From Ilyonectria destructans (Eukaryota > Ascomycota > Sordariomycetes > Hypocreales > Nectriaceae), in contig JAHEWK010000024.1 of NCBI GenBank assembly GCA_020740775.1, positions 248,001 through 312,000 on the forward strand: a DNA stretch of 64,000 nucleotides, written 5' to 3'. Positions 44,792-57,511 of this stretch are shown piece by piece. Under the pieces are notes generated by a model. That model worked only from the letters and a program-made list of their open reading frames with translations. It had not been told where the DNA came from and did not search any database. Numbering within the stretch: position 1 is the first letter of the stretch; each line of letters starts with the position of its first letter. Made by a program: the position numbers and the translations under genes.

Positions 44792-46081
44792 TTAAACAGT
44801 GGCACCAGAAATAGTCACCGAGTAGTCCAGACCGGCCGAAACCTCGGATGACAGGCTGAAGCCATCGTACAGAATTGGCTCAGCCGGGGTGTTGGCGATG
44901 ACAAGCGTGGCCTCCTCGCCAGAGGCAACCTTGACCGAGGCAGCGCCGCTGACAAGAGTCACGTAGCGGATGGCGCTGGACGACTTGTTGCGCACGGCGA
45001 CGGTGCCGGTGTACACGCCCGAGGTGGTGACCTTGATAGCAACGGTAGCAGCCCCTGAAGTCTTCAGAGGGATGATGTTGGCGCCCATGTACTTGGGCTT
45101 GCGGGCGCTCTTGACCTTGTAAGAGCCGCTGCCCTTGGAGTCGAGGTTGGCAAAGTTGATGCTCTCCCGCTGGTTGATGAACAGCTCCTTAGTCTGGGGA
45201 TGGCCGATATCAACATAGGCCATGTGAGCCCAGTAGCGGCCGACAATCTCGCCGACCGTCGCACTCGTCGACACGCGGGCCAGCGTGTGCAGCGGCGTCT
45301 CGTTGCTGTCCTTGGAGTACTGCACCATCATCTGGTGCAGCGTGTCCTGGCCGAGCCCGGCAAAGTTGTCCGGGTTGTTGGTGAGGTAGGTGAGGAACGG
45401 CCACGCCTGGTAGTAGTTGCCCGAGTCCACGGTGCCGTCGACGATGACCTGGAACGAGTCGCCAATGACCTTGGCCAGCTCGATCTCGGTCGAGCCGGTG
45501 GTCTGGCCGTTGGCCGTTCGGGCGGCGGCGCAGAGGTCCGAGGTCGTGTAGGTATCGGCCACCCAGTTGGCGAGTGTCTCCCACCATGCTCCGGTGCGGC
45601 CCTGGTTCACCCACGTCTGCTGGTGGTAGTGCAGCGAGTGGCCGAACTCGTGGACGGTGACGCCGGGAGTAGACAAGTACTGGGCCACGACCTCGAGGTA
45701 GCCCATGCCGGTGGTGGCATCGGACTGCATGACGCCCGCAGCGCCCTCCAGCGTGCTGACCGAGTAGACGTTCGTCTTAGTCCAGGGACCATCGTCGTTA
45801 TCCGCGTTGTACGACAGGCCGGACGAGCGCCAGCCCAGCTTGGTGACGAAGCAGTCGTAGGCGCCCTCTAGCATAGCCAGAGCCGACGCCGACGCAGCGG
45901 AGTCGGCGTTGTACACGCGGAAGTGGTCAGAGTCCTTGAAGCTGCTGCCGCCAGGGCCGACCTTGTTGTTGGCTGTAAAGGTTGCGGGCTCGGCGGAGTC
46001 TGCTCGGGGAACTTGGGGAGCGGCCCGGACGCCGGCCAGGGCGTACAGGAAGAAGGGAAGAAGAACGGGGTGAGACTTCAT
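44792..46081 (-). CDS. Secreted zinc metalloprotease-like protein (DUF6055 type)
   Basis: 429 aa, one exon, starting MKSHPVLLPFFLYALAGVRA, a clear secretion signal cut near residue 20. The zinc-binding motif HEFGH lies at residues 144-148 (VTVHEFGHSLHYHQQ), and Glu168 in GAWWETLANW is a candidate third ligand. The C-terminal 120 aa look like a beta-sandwich (KVTTSGVYTGTVAVRN, SGEEATLVIANTP). The overall plan matches DUF6055 proteins, extracellular enzymes of fungi and bacteria with presumed peptidase activity. No clear propeptide cleavage site is seen. It probably works in nutrient release or host contact. Confidence 0.88.
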   Translation of the reverse strand: MKSHPVLLPFFLYALAGVRAAPQVPRADSAEPATFTANNKVGPGGSSFKDSDHFRVYNADSAASASALAMLEGAYDCFVTKLGWRSSGLSYNADNDDGPWTKTNVYSVSTLEGAAGVMQSDATTGMGYLEVVAQYLSTPGVTVHEFGHSLHYHQQTWVNQGRTGAWWETLANWVADTYTTSDLCAAARTANGQTTGSTEIELAKVIGDSFQVIVDGTVDSGNYYQAWPFLTYLTNNPDNFAGLGQDTLHQMMVQYSKDSNETPLHTLARVSTSATVGEIVGRYWAHMAYVDIGHPQTKELFINQRESINFANLDSKGSGSYKVKSARKPKYMGANIIPLKTSGAATVAIKVTTSGVYTGTVAVRNKSSSAIRYVTLVSGAASVKVASGEEATLVIANTPAEPILYDGFSLSSEVSAGLDYSVTISGATV

Positions 46082-46653
46082 GATGGGCTAAAGATGAGTA
46101 ACTGGTGGTAACTGGATGAGAGGTTGATAGTGATGCTCTTTTACTGACGATGCATCACAACCATCTTGTTATATACACCCAGCGTCTAAGCCGCCAAGAC
46201 CTGCCAGCAACTCCTATGTTCCAACCCATTGGTGCAATATCTCGCCCTGCCAGGTCCTCCAGGATAAAGTTGCATCAAACGGTTTCAGCACAGGCCGGGT
46301 TAATACAGTCGAAACACGGCTCCATCCAAATCCACCAAGAAGACGACGGAGCAATCTCCAAAACGGGTCGCACCCTGGCGCAACACGAGGTCGAGCTTGC
46401 ACGCATCGGTCGAGAGTGAAAACGAGTTTGGGTTTGGAATAAGGTAGTGCGGTCCGTCGGTAATAAGGCATGCATGCATGCATCTGTTCTTGGACGTTTG
46501 ACGGAGGGGACGTTTATGGCTCTATTCGGATGGTTCCGAGACTGCTTTAGCACGGCTTCTAGAAGCGCGTTGGAATTCGCTGGGAACGCGACTCGCCACG
46601 AACATCACATCACGTCATTGCCGACAATTACCCGAATGCCGTAATGACGGATC
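46082..46653. other. Divergent promoter region, metalloprotease and permease
   Basis: It separates the secreted protease (minus) from an amino acid permease (plus). A short GCATGCATGCATGCAT run lies near 46468-46483. No coding exon seen. Confidence 0.45.
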
Positions 46654-48404
46654 ATGATCTCAGCATCAGCATCTGGCTTCTCCTCCTCACAGCCAACGAC
46701 AATGGCTCCCGATCGCTCCGACGACGCCGCCGCGCACCAGCCGCTCCTCCTGGACCAGCGCGCCGCCGACGATGAAGCCATCTCGCCCTCCCGCCTCGAG
46801 CAGGGCACCTTTACGCGAAACCTCGGCGCCATCGAAGCCTTCGCCATCGTCATCAGCATCGTCATCGGCAGCGGCGTCTTCACGTCGCCGGGGTCCATCG
46901 ACACCAACGTGCCGTCGCCGGGCGTCGCGCTGATCATCTGGCTCGTCGGCGGCATCCTCGCGTGGACGGGCGCGAGCACCTTTGCCGAGCTCGGCACTGC
47001 AATTCCAGGAGAAGGTGAGTCGGCTTGTAATCTCGTATCCTGGCGCATACCCTTGCTGAGACTGAGCGACAGGGGGCGTCCAGCCGTACCTTCGGCACAT
47101 CTATGGCGATGTCTACGGCTTCCTCTCCGCGTGGACGTGGATCGTTGCCATTATGCCGGCCACCCTGGCCATCCTCAGCATCGTATTCGTCGAGAGCGCC
47201 TACTCGGCCGCCGGTGTAATGGACGGCGCCGGCCAACTGTCGCACAAGCTCCTCTCCATCCTTGTCCTGCTGGTCATGAGCGTTGCAAACTCCATCAGCA
47301 CCAAGGCCAGCACCCAGCTCAACTCGTACTTTGTCGTCCTCAAGTTCACTAGCATCGCCGCCGTTGTCGTTGCCGCGGTTGCCGTCGTTAGCCTGCAGCT
47401 CGCAAGCCCCGATCGTGATATTGGTGGCCGGGACTGGTATACCAAGCACTGGTTTGCCTATCGCAAGAGCTCCAACCCCGATGGCAGTGAAACGGACTGG
47501 GCTGGGCTGAGTCAGTGGGAGATATTTGGTCATTACTCTGCGGCGCTGTACGGTGCGTTGTGGGCCTACTCAGGTTGGGACAAGGTGCGTGATTCCAAAC
47601 CACAACATTTCTCCCCTAACATTCTGACTGTAGGCGATTTACGTCTCCGCTGAGCTCTCGGAGCCGGCGCGACAGCTTCCTCTTGCCATCAATACTTCGA
47701 TCCCCACCGCCATCGTCTGTTTCCTGGCTGCCAATGCTGCGTACTACATCCTCTTGCCGTGGAAGGTTGTGTCCACCACGGATAGTGTGGCTGTGGTAGG
47801 TCTCCAAGATCGCCTAGGCCAACAAGAATTGCTAACGCTGGTTCTCTAGACTGCTATTACCGCCTTGTTAGGTCGAGGCTTTGGCATCATCGCCGCTATC
47901 ATGATTTGTCTAGTCGTCGCAGGCTCCCTCCTCGGAAACTCCTTTGTCGCCAGTCGGATGACGGTTGCTGCGGCCAACAGGGGATGGATCCCGCGCCTCT
48001 TCACCGTCGTCGGCACTGTCGGAAGAAAGTCCGACCACGATGGCAGTACAGATTCCTCGGAGAACACCTCAGACGCCCCTATAAACGCCATCATTCTCTC
48101 CGCCTTCCTCGCTACCGTTTACATCCTTTTCGGAAGCTTCCGAGCTCTCCTAACCCTCAATGGTCTCGGAGAGTATTCGTTCTTCTTCCTCACCGTCCTC
48201 GGCGCTGTTCTCCTACGCTACCGAGAACCGAATCTGCACCGGCCCTATAAGCCGTTTATCGTCAACCACTTCCTCTTCCTTGTCGTCAGTGGCTTTGTCG
48301 TTGCCAGAGGTGCTGCCTTTGCGCCTTTCCAGGCGCTTATCATGGTTGCGATCTGGATCCTGGGCTTGGGTTTCTACAAGGCGAGGAAACGTCATCTAGA
48401 GTAA
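46654..48404 (+). CDS. APC-superfamily amino acid permease, LAT/MUP1-like
   Basis: Plasma-membrane amino acid transporter of about 529 aa. Exons are 46654-47014, 47073-47584, 47634-47795 and 47850-48404. A second in-frame ATG at 46702 (ACAATGGCTCCC) has a better context and would give 513 aa; either may be used. Helix 1 carries the APC signature AIVISIVIGSGVFTSPGSI, followed by GVALIIWLVGGILAWTGASTFAELGTAIPGEGGVQPYL, the LAT-type pattern. The substrate-gating region ALWAYSGWDKAIYVSAEL matches high-affinity methionine permease (MUP1) relatives. About twelve hydrophobic segments are visible. Confidence 0.9.
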
Positions 48405-51400
48405 GCGCGTCAGCTGTAATGTGTTTAGGAAGTCGTCGAAACCGTACTCGTATCTTGCAAGGGGTAGAACGATTACAGAGAACCTGGACATGCGGAACAC
48501 CTCGGTACAACGTACAACTGTTATACAAGATGGGTTTCATACTGGGATTAGATAATACACCGTGTGATTCAAGATGGAATGGGATCTTATTTCCACTGCA
48601 AGCTTGCTCAAAAGAACAGGACTGGAACTAGAATGTTTTGTTTCCTCGTCTAATTTTAACGAAGATTTGCATAATGAGCTAAATTAGATTTAATCTTCGA
48701 AATCTTTATTCTAATCAAAGCAAGAGACCCGGTGGTTTGTTCTAGAGTACTGTATCAAACCTCGAGTGGAACATAGGACTGTTGCGAATTGTGCTCCATA
48801 CTCGCCCTCACTTCTACAACCAAGTCCTATAGTATCGTGATCCCAGCATTCTAATTACAGAATGACGCAGCAATCGTCGTTATAATATTGCGGCTGCTGG
48901 ACTCAAAGACAGTCTGCCAGTACATTAGCCGCTCGTTTGAAATATATTATTAATAACAAACAGGTGATTGACGTGTTGCGCAATAGGGCATCAGCCTCCC
49001 TGCTCGAAGAGTCTTAGACATTGGACATCCTTGAATCGTGCATTTATCTGAGGGTTTTAGCACACCAGCTCCCTCTCGTGTTTGTGTCGTCATGCTATCA
49101 GGGGGCTTACGCATTCGGCATCGTTGAGCAGTATCAAAGGCGACTGCTTGCTTGCACCGGCCGTAGAATAATGACACGTGTCTGTTTCATCCGAGAGATA
49201 GGTCTCTTGTTAGAACATACCGAGAAAGATGGACGTGATACAGGTAATATCAGCAAATCATTGACGTGACCTGTACGTACGCTTCTCGCAGTACCAACTG
49301 GGTACGCATCGGCGATATCCACAGCCCCCAAAATTACAGTTGTAGGACGACATTTGCAGTAATGACCAAAGGTATTAAGAAGCGGCGGCTAAACTGCATG
49401 GTGTCGGCGGCTAATGTCTTTGATCAAGCTGACCTGTACAAGCAAGACGAAAGCATCACCTCGGTCTGTCTGTCGAGATGGAGCGTGAGCGGAGATGGAT
49501 CAGAAGAGGCTCTTTGTTTCCTCAACACACTACTTATTAAACCACGGCTAGCATGCACTGCCTTATTTCTATACCGTAGAGGTACTAGGCTTGTCGGACT
49601 TGTCAAATAATGTTTGCCTCATTGCGGCTGAAGCACAGCCTTGGTCACGCACTGATCGCTCAGGGCCGAAATCAACACTAATACTCATCCGTGATACTAA
49701 AGTGTGCCACCATTCTTGATGTAGCCGTGGTTTTAATAAAAGCCTTTGGAAAAATGTCGGTGTGCTTAAAGTTATGCATACCTCCTTGGGTGAATGACGA
49801 TGGTGGCTCACACTAGGGACGCCCATCGTCGCCTCAACGCAATGATCAGCACATTTTCACACAACAAGAGCACGGGAGCAAGTACGGCCTGAAGTCGAAA
49901 GCTGCGGTTAGTGAGTCGGAGGCTGGTGAACAATGACAGGGCTTGGAAACTCCGTTGACGAGTGGTGACGTGACATGGCGCCTACCCTAGATCGTTCGGT
50001 GAACATAATTTGGAGACTTTGCACCCGTCCTAAAGATTCCTGATAGATAAGATAGAGTTCAAAAAATTTTTTATAGATAACTGACATCTGGAATTGTGTT
50101 AATAAGCAATGGTCGCGGTGGAGCACGTCTTCATGACCTTGTCATCATCGTAGAATGGTTTATTTTGCTGGCTGAATTGACACCACCTTATAGCTACCTT
50201 AGTACTCTCTTCGATCAATTAAATCATTTGCTCAAGAACAATCAACACAGCGAGTGATTTTGTCCACAACACCTTGGTTTCAAGTTTAGAATTCTTACGT
50301 GCTTCACTTAGAGAACCGGATTTAAAGCAAGGTTGGAGATCTGGAGCTTTAAATACTTTCCCATTCAAAACGCAACGGTGTCGAGGATGTCGTAAAGAAG
50401 GGGCGGGTTTGCCGGAGGTTATGCTCGCGCACGGCTACATCAACTCAAGTGCTACATTCAAGGTCCGGCCATGCCCAGACAACATACGCAGACAAATTCA
50501 TTGGTAGAGGATTGACAGAGTTGTCCTTGTCGCAATCCCGCTACGGCAGAAGGGAATGATCACTCCTTTTGTTGGTAGCGTTATTGTAGTCCGTATCTCC
50601 GTCTGACAGTCCTGATAAGACTTACCCTTTTTCATTATGCTCAAACGCTCCAAATCTGGAGCTGCTCATGCGCCCTCAGCACGGCCATAATTGCTTTGAG
50701 AGACGTGATATAATCTACTCCGTAATCAACGTGGGATATGGTGAGACTGCAACGCCGAATACTAACCGTTTCTGTACCTGCTAACCGTTATCATGGTCGT
50801 AAGAGGTGATATGCATAGTCATACGAGTGGAGTTGTGATAATCATGGTACTTCTCCACCCCTGCACCACGTTCCGGCAGGCTCCCGCGGCAGGCTCCCGG
50901 ATTCCCCGGACCCGTGTTCCTTATGACGTAGTGTTGATAGGGGCGACTAGGCAGGGGTGAATTGAGATAATTCCCTACAACTAGCCATGTCTCGTATGAA
51001 GCCAACACACATTAGTATCGGGCAGTATTCGATTGGTTGCGGCCGTGCGAAGTCGTAAAGTTTGACCCAATCAATGAACAATTCTGCGAATGAAGGCTTG
51101 ATTATCGTCGTATCCAACCGCAGATAATTACATTTGAGAGAATTTCCTTTTGCAATCTAGAACAGTGTGAAGGTTATCTTGTATGTAGCATGGTACAAAT
51201 CGAATGAAGAACGGTCTTCGACGGGCTGGTGATCGCTTGCTGGCGAATGTTCTGGGTTGCGGAATCAGGAAACCCGGCTCTCTGGAACACCCCGTGGAGA
51301 AATAAAAACTGCTGACCTAGAGCCACCGAAATCATGTTAAGTGAATGAATCATACGTCACAGTTGGGTGTTGACGAAGGCCCAATACTCGTGGTGAAGAT

Positions 51401-51938
51401 ACTCCCGTCGCCGCTATGACCAAAAGGGAAGTTGTCCGCGAAAATGTCTGTGGGTTATCTGGAGTCGTTGTTTCGGCTTGTGCGTTCAGTCAAGAAACGC
51501 CCAGGCGTGGAATAACAGGCCCTACATTTCGAGGAGGATTGCCCTCTCTGGTCTAGATCCCTTTATCCCACGGGTCCGTCTGGGGCTTCCCGCGAGGCTG
51601 CTGACGCGCGACATACTCCGTTGGTCTCATAGCCCCAATGTTCTCAAGACTATGAGGCCGATTACCCGGGCTGGGATTAAAGGTTTATCATTGATTTATA
51701 TCCTTCGTTTCCCCTCCACTTTCCTTTCTTTTTCCCTCTAACCTACTTTCCCGACCTTACATAGTCTTCTCGGGCCGATCAACCGACCCGCATCAACGTT
51801 GACATTCCCTTCCTTCCAGTGTCCATACACTGGTCGGTACTCTTTGCCGAAATAAAATCATCAGTCCCTCGTACATAAAATACTTTGTCGCCTGTACATT
51901 TTCCCTCCTGCGTCCGAGTTCGCTGAATACGACTCGAA
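48405..51938. other. 3.5-kb gene-poor stretch
   Basis: No credible gene on either strand, no tRNA, no clear terminal repeats. A tandem pair GGCAGGCTCCCG lies near 50875-50900. Sections around 48640-48720 are AT-rich. It may hold regulatory DNA for the permease at 51939 or decayed repeats I cannot identify. Confidence 0.45.
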
Positions 51939-53695
51939 ATGTCGCTCCCCATTTCGAAGGAGGATGCCTCCGATGGCAGCTATACGAATACAAAGGGGCC
52001 TACGCCTGGCACGGACTTGGCAGATGAATTGCTCGAGAATCTTGGCTACAGGCCTGAACTTTCCCGCAACCGATCGACTTTACAGATCGCCTTTATGGCA
52101 TTCATCTTGGCCTCTATACCATATGGCTTAGCCACAACGATGTACTACCCTTTAGTAGGAGGCGGTCCTGTCAACATTATTTGGGGCTGGGTGCTTGTAT
52201 CCTTCATTATTCTATGTGTCGCTGTCTCTCTTGGCGAAATTACCAGTATTTATCCTACTGCTGGCGGTACTTCATTCTCCTATCTCGATCTAACCATCTC
52301 AACTACTAACCTGTCACCTGTAGGAGTGTACTACCAGGCCTTTATGCTGGCTCCCGTTCAATGGCGGCGGATCGCGGGCTGGGTCTGCGGCTGGATGTAT
52401 CTTGTTGGCAACATCACCATCACGCTGGCTGTGACTTTTGGCACCACTCAATTCATCGTCTCCTGCGTCAATGTATTCGAGACTGCGGACGGTGAGGGGG
52501 TATTACCTGGGGAAAATTATCAGGTTTTCCTCATCTTCCTTGGTATGACGTTTTTGTGCAATGCCATATCGGCTTTGGGCAATCGTTGGCTACCAATCCT
52601 TGATGTGAGAATCATGTACTTGAGTAACTGTTCAACGCTAACTTTATCTAGACTGCTGCTATCTTCTGGACCATTGCCGGCGTACTTGCTATCATCATTA
52701 CCAGTCTGATTTTGGCAAAGCATGGCCGCCACACTGCGGAGTATACCTTCACGCACTTTGAGTCATCCTCAGGCTGGACTCCGGGCTGGTCGTTTTGCAT
52801 TGGCCTGCTTCAAGCTGGTTATGGAACCTCGGCGACCGGAATGATCATATCGTACGTTGACTCAAGTTCTTGACCAATCCACATTACTAATGAATACAGA
52901 ATGTGTGAAGAGGTGCAGCAACCTTCAGTCCAAATGCCAAAGGCCCTAGTCGCCACAGTCTTTTTCAACTTTGTCGTCGGCCTCCTCTTTCTCATCCCCA
53001 TTGTCTTTGTCTTGCCAGACATTTCGACCTTGATCACGTCTAGCCAACCATTCCCTCCTATTATTAAGAGCGCGGTGGGATCTCCTGGAATTGCTTTCGC
53101 CCTTCTAATTCCCCTGATGATCCTTGGTACCATGTGTGGCATTGGATGCACAACCGCGGCATCGCGCTGTGTTTGGGCGTTTGCGCGAGATGGCGCTATC
53201 CCTGGATCCAAGTGGTGGATGGTTGTCAACAAGAAACTCGATATGCCTCTCAACGCGATGATGCTGAGCATGGCAGTCCAAATTATTCTGGCTCTTGTCT
53301 ACTTTGGTTCATCGGCTGCTTTCAACGCATTTTCCGGGGTTGGGGTTGTTTGTTTGACGACCTCATACACGATTCCCATCGCCATCAACCTCTTGACTGG
53401 TCGCAAAAAGATCAAGAACGCTCGGTTTAACCTTGGGCCGTTCGGTTTATTTAGCAACGTAGTCGCTGTTGGTATGTACCCCCGATGTCTTCTTTACCAG
53501 AACGACCTTACTAATTTTCCAGCCTGGGCCTTATTTGTCATACCTCTATTTTGTATGCCTTCGGCTCTGCCCGTCTCAGAAACCACAATGAATTATGCCT
53601 CGGTTGTTTTTGTTGGTGCAGCTGTGATCTCTGGTGTCTGGTATTGGGTTTGGGGCCGCAAGAACTATGCTGGACCACCTACCCATGAAGAATAG
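51939..53695 (+). CDS. APC-superfamily amino acid/choline/GABA permease
   Basis: 517 aa. Exons are 51939-52266, 52324-52604, 52652-52851, 52900-53471 and 53523-53695. Helix 1 region STLQIAFMAFILASIPYGLATTMYYPLVGGGP and the later MCEEVQQPSVQMPKALVATV, TAASRCVWAFARDGAIPGS and KLDMPLNAM are typical of the fungal GABA/choline/amino acid permease family (UGA4/HNM1-like). The first intron (52267-52323) is 57 bases, in frame and without stops; removing it gives YPTAGGVYYQAFMLAP, the family form, so I treat it as an intron. About twelve transmembrane segments. It imports amino acids or quaternary amines. Confidence 0.92.
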
Positions 53696-54824
53696 CGGCG
53701 TGGTACGGTGAAATGTGTGATTACATTCGTTGAGTGATATGAAGAGGAGGTCAGTGAGTTGACTTTTTGTACCAATATGTAGTCCATCTGGTGAGAGGGC
53801 ATTGAAATGAATGAAGATGATGTTTGCCACTGTACTCAATATCATCTTCTGCTTGATAAATTTCTGCGAGTTCTGCTGTCAACTCCCTTAGAAGGCGACC
53901 TGGAACCTTGAACTCTCCATTTCATCCATCAATGCCCGCCCAGCGATACAAGCCGAGCTCCACCCTATCCTACTGGTCAAGATGCTAGGTACTCTTCTAA
54001 TTCAAGCGACTGTCAAATATGATATCTGCTGGTTATCTTTACCCTGAGTACAGGGGCCACGCGGGGGCACACCGACAGATCAACTAATGCACCCCAGCAT
54101 TCAATGCGGACCGGACATGCCTTTGATGCAGACAGTAGTAATAAATGTCATACAACTATGCCTCATTTTGACAAATTTACCCCACACACAGATACTTAGT
54201 GAAAGAGATATGGTGTAAAGGCCCATTCTAGGATGATCTTAGTGTGGGAAATGGTGGATCGGCATCCTACCGGCGTAACCTGCCGTAATGAGCTTAGATT
54301 GCTTCGCATTGAAGCACAAGCTTCAGGCTGAGCCCGTGGTGATCCGGTCACTGGACCGATCACGTGTGCGGACGAGAGCCGGCGGAGGAAGAGGGGATGA
54401 GCTGCTTCCCGCACATTTGGTAGCATGTGTGCGAGACCTCCTTTCTCTCTTTTTCTTATCTTTAGATAGTTGGTCATCCATCAACCTCGTGTATCAGCGG
54501 TAACTCCGTTAGTCTGCGCCGGGACATGGTCGCGGATAAGGTCCAGTCGATGATAGCGAGACAACCTCGTCATCGAATACCTGACTAGGAGGGTCTAGTC
54601 TGCGGCGTCGAGTACATTTTATTCTTGAGTAACCATTCGTGGCGTTTAGTCGACAAAATCGATTCAATGCTGTCTAAATCTCCAACGGGGTCTAATCTTC
54701 AATCCGGAAGATCCGCTTTTCTCTAGATTCCGCACTTCCCTCCGAGACTTTAGTTGCTGGGTTTTGTTAATCGCTTTAAGTAGACGCTACTATCCTCATG
54801 CCTCTAATAGCGTCTGCTTAACAA
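53696..54824. other. Gene-free stretch
   Basis: 3' UTR of the permease and 1 kb without coding signal on either strand. Confidence 0.45.
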
Positions 54825-55904
54825 TCACAAATAGTCGCCTTTGAGACCAGGAGTAGAACCCGGCATGGACTCCACAGTCAATGCGGCGTAGTACAGCTTT
54901 GTTCCCACGCGCCTGTGTCGGAGGGGATTCCTGTTCCATGGTTCGTCCGGATCGAATAGATTGGTCCACGATGTGTATGCCTGCGTGTGTGTGAGAAAGA
55001 ATTTGGCTATACCTTTGAAGGTTTTTGGTTCACTTTCGGCGTATCTAGCGTATTTTGTCCAGTAGATTGCCGCATAGTTTGCCAGTGCGTCTCTGCATCG
55101 CACCCTCTATGCCCGAGACGTCCAGCTGTCCAGCATCCCCGGCGGCGTCCAAGTTCGTGATGAGGTCCCACCGGACACCAGTCTTGGCACACCCAATCCC
55201 ATACAGCTGGTCCAAAGCCAGAAGAACAAACGGCAAATGCGTGGCGGCAGGGTCACTGGCAACATCATCCGCAACTTCGTCGCCATTCTCCGACGAGGAG
55301 CTCTTGCTCGGAGAGTTTCCACTGCTATTGTTATTGAACTGCGTTGCCCAAGGTCTGACCAAGGTCCATTACCATCAGTTGGTTCCTGGGTAATTAGTCA
55401 GCCATCATCCTGTACTATGTGTGGTATTTGAAGGTGGAAGACAAACTCAGTGGGATAGTTCTTGAGCTCCTCTTTCACCAACTCCTTCATCTCCTTGACC
55501 AGCCCCTCCCGATCCTTGACTCCCTTCTCCCCAGAGGTAATATTCTGCTTCAGAAGGTCTTGCTCCACCTTCCTGGCCCTTTCAGTGCTCAGAGCAATTT
55601 GATATTTACTCTTGGTATCCTTGTCCGTCGCATCACAGGCCTCATGCAGCTCCATGACGCAGTTGTTCCAGCTTTCTAGCTCACCATCCATTTTCGCCGC
55701 TGCATCTTTACAGACATCGGCTGCCGTCTTAAGGGTGTCCAGCTGTTGACGAAATCGCAGATTTCCACCCAACAAGGCGCCGACGATCATGGTAACCTTT
55801 CATTGATGGGTGAGATCAGCCAACCAGGACCGGCAATTCGCTATCGTTCGAAGTACACCTACCGTCTTCTTCACAGACTCCGAACTCTTTCGGATCACTT
55901 CCAT
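54825..55904 (-). CDS. Doubtful coiled-coil protein gene, probably broken
   Basis: On the minus strand an exon from about 55904 (MEVIRKSSESVKKT) joins through a good intron (55863/55796) to a coiled-coil stretch of about 125 aa (VTMIVGALLGGNLRFRQQLD, ALSTERARKVEQDLLKQN, LVKEMKELVKEELKNYPTEF regions). Downstream, a second open stretch (NNNSSGNSPSKSSSSENGDE, FVLLALDQLYGIGCAKTGVR) lies in another frame, and a third (ALANYAAIYWTKYARYAES, AYTSWTNLFDPDEPWNRNP) in yet another. Each looks like coding sequence, but I found no consistent splices joining all three, so frameshifts are likely. No family recognised. Confidence 0.35.
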
Positions 55905-56239
55905 GTGTTTGTTGCAATTCTGAAAGGCTGTACTCCCCTTGTTACCTACCTCAATCAAGCAGGTGGAGAGATAGATATGTCTTTTTATCGGTTGTGTTAG
56001 CAAGCAGTCGCTAGAATATGATCAATCGTAATTACACACCCTTTGAGATATTCATTTTTCTTGTTAGACACCAGGATAATCCCCCGTCACCTCTTAACTA
56101 GTACTGTTTAACTTCACAAGACTACAATAAATGACACTCAACTTTGACAATTGCCCTTTAGAGACACAATTCTCCAAATGCTAAAGGCGAACAGCTGCCC
56201 TGGTAATACGCTGTCATTCAGGCTTTCAATATGTACTAA

Positions 56240-57511
56240 TTACCGTTCATGGATCCGCTCGTAAACTTCAAAATCCCCCGAGGGCGCATCTACACTAGAA
56301 CTATTTAATAGAATTGTTTGTGAGGCACACGGCCCTGGTCCAGCTTTAAAGCCTGATGGCACGGCCTTTGGATGTGGCACCCCATTTGTGGAGCTCGATC
56401 TGTCGGGATCCGGATCTTTTGGCTTCGTTACACTAGCAAGCATGATGCCGTTGCTGAAAGGGGCGATATTTCGATTCGAGTTCGATTGGCCGCTATTTGA
56501 AGTCAGGAATGACCCTGGCATAAACTTTCGAGCAACAACGCGGAGCATCGGGAGTGAAGCTATGGCATGGATCAGCAAGTCAATGGCCTGTCGAAGCCTT
56601 CGAGAGCTCATACCAGCAATGACGGCGAGGTTACATTCAGCTATAGCCCACGCAAAATGAAGAGCCATTTGGAGTGTCATCTCTTTTGAGTCTGATTTGA
56701 ATCTGAATGACTCGATGAGGACAAAGACAGAGGCGAGGCATGTCATGGCGCCAAACATGAACAACATGATTACGGCGACTTTCTGTCCCCTTGGTAGATG
56801 TAGTTTGCTAACCTCGATGGCGGGCAGCGCAAGGATGGCGCAGTCGAGCAAGACATGGGTCAATACTGTTGCAAAGAAGAATGTCGATTCCTGAATGTGG
56901 CATCTGCTGTCCCTGGCTTGCCCCGTCTCGTTCCAGAGAGCTGAGATGGGGATGCACTGGAGCGTCACCATGAATAGTCGCAGGAAGAACCAGGCGCCTG
57001 CCAACGTCGAGAGCACTTGGATCGGAATTCGAATATCGGAATGCTGGAAAATGCGCCAGTAGAAGGCCAGGATGGCGAACTTGCAAAAAGCGATGGCGAA
57101 CGTATAAGTCATACTCGAAACCCAGACCAGCTTCCAGCCAAGTCGTTGCTTATCTTGCCAGGTCCAGTCTGTAGTGAGGCCGTACTCCATGGGGCGGCCG
57201 AGACCATGCGATATCCCTAGATGCCAACGTTAGAAGAGTCAAGGTGAGAATAGCTTTGGTGCAGAATGAGCTTACAGACTAGACCGTCCGTCATGAACGC
57301 CACCGAGCCCAACTAGAGAAACGAAGTTATTGGGGATATCTCCACAAGCGCAGAGAGGGCGACTTACCCATCCCACCACCGCGAAGATGTCGTCATAGCC
57401 ATACCCAGCTGTGGTGATGCTTCGGGAGACTAGTCGGAGGCTAAGCGCCAGCGTCGCAAGCGGGAAAGTCACCGCCGCTGAGGCTATAATGTTTGGAACA
57501 TCATTCCTCAT
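56240..57511 (-). CDS. PTH11-type / fungal rhodopsin-like integral membrane receptor
   Basis: 385 aa in three exons (57511-57368, 57312-57276, 57216-56240). Seven hydrophobic segments with the fungal rhodopsin-domain wording: ATLALSLRLVSRSITTAGYGYDDIFAVVGW at the start, YTFAIAFCKFAILAFYWRIF, then CIPISALWN. The exon of 37 bases is required to join LGSVAFMTDGLV to WISHGLGRPMEYGL. The C-terminal 90 aa are Ser/Pro-rich and cytoplasmic. There is no N-terminal CFEM domain. This class contains putative G-protein-coupled receptors; ligand unknown. An RGS protein gene lies a few kb away, but a link is only speculation. Confidence 0.9.

Noticed and set aside
45200..45871. 223-codon plus-strand frame opposite the metalloprotease
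   Set aside because: Shadow of a GC-rich gene; the minus strand has a signal peptide and HEFGH motif.
46468..46483. GCATGCATGCATGCAT run as a regulatory repeat
   Set aside because: Simple alternating repeat, common by chance in intergenic DNA, with no second feature to support it.
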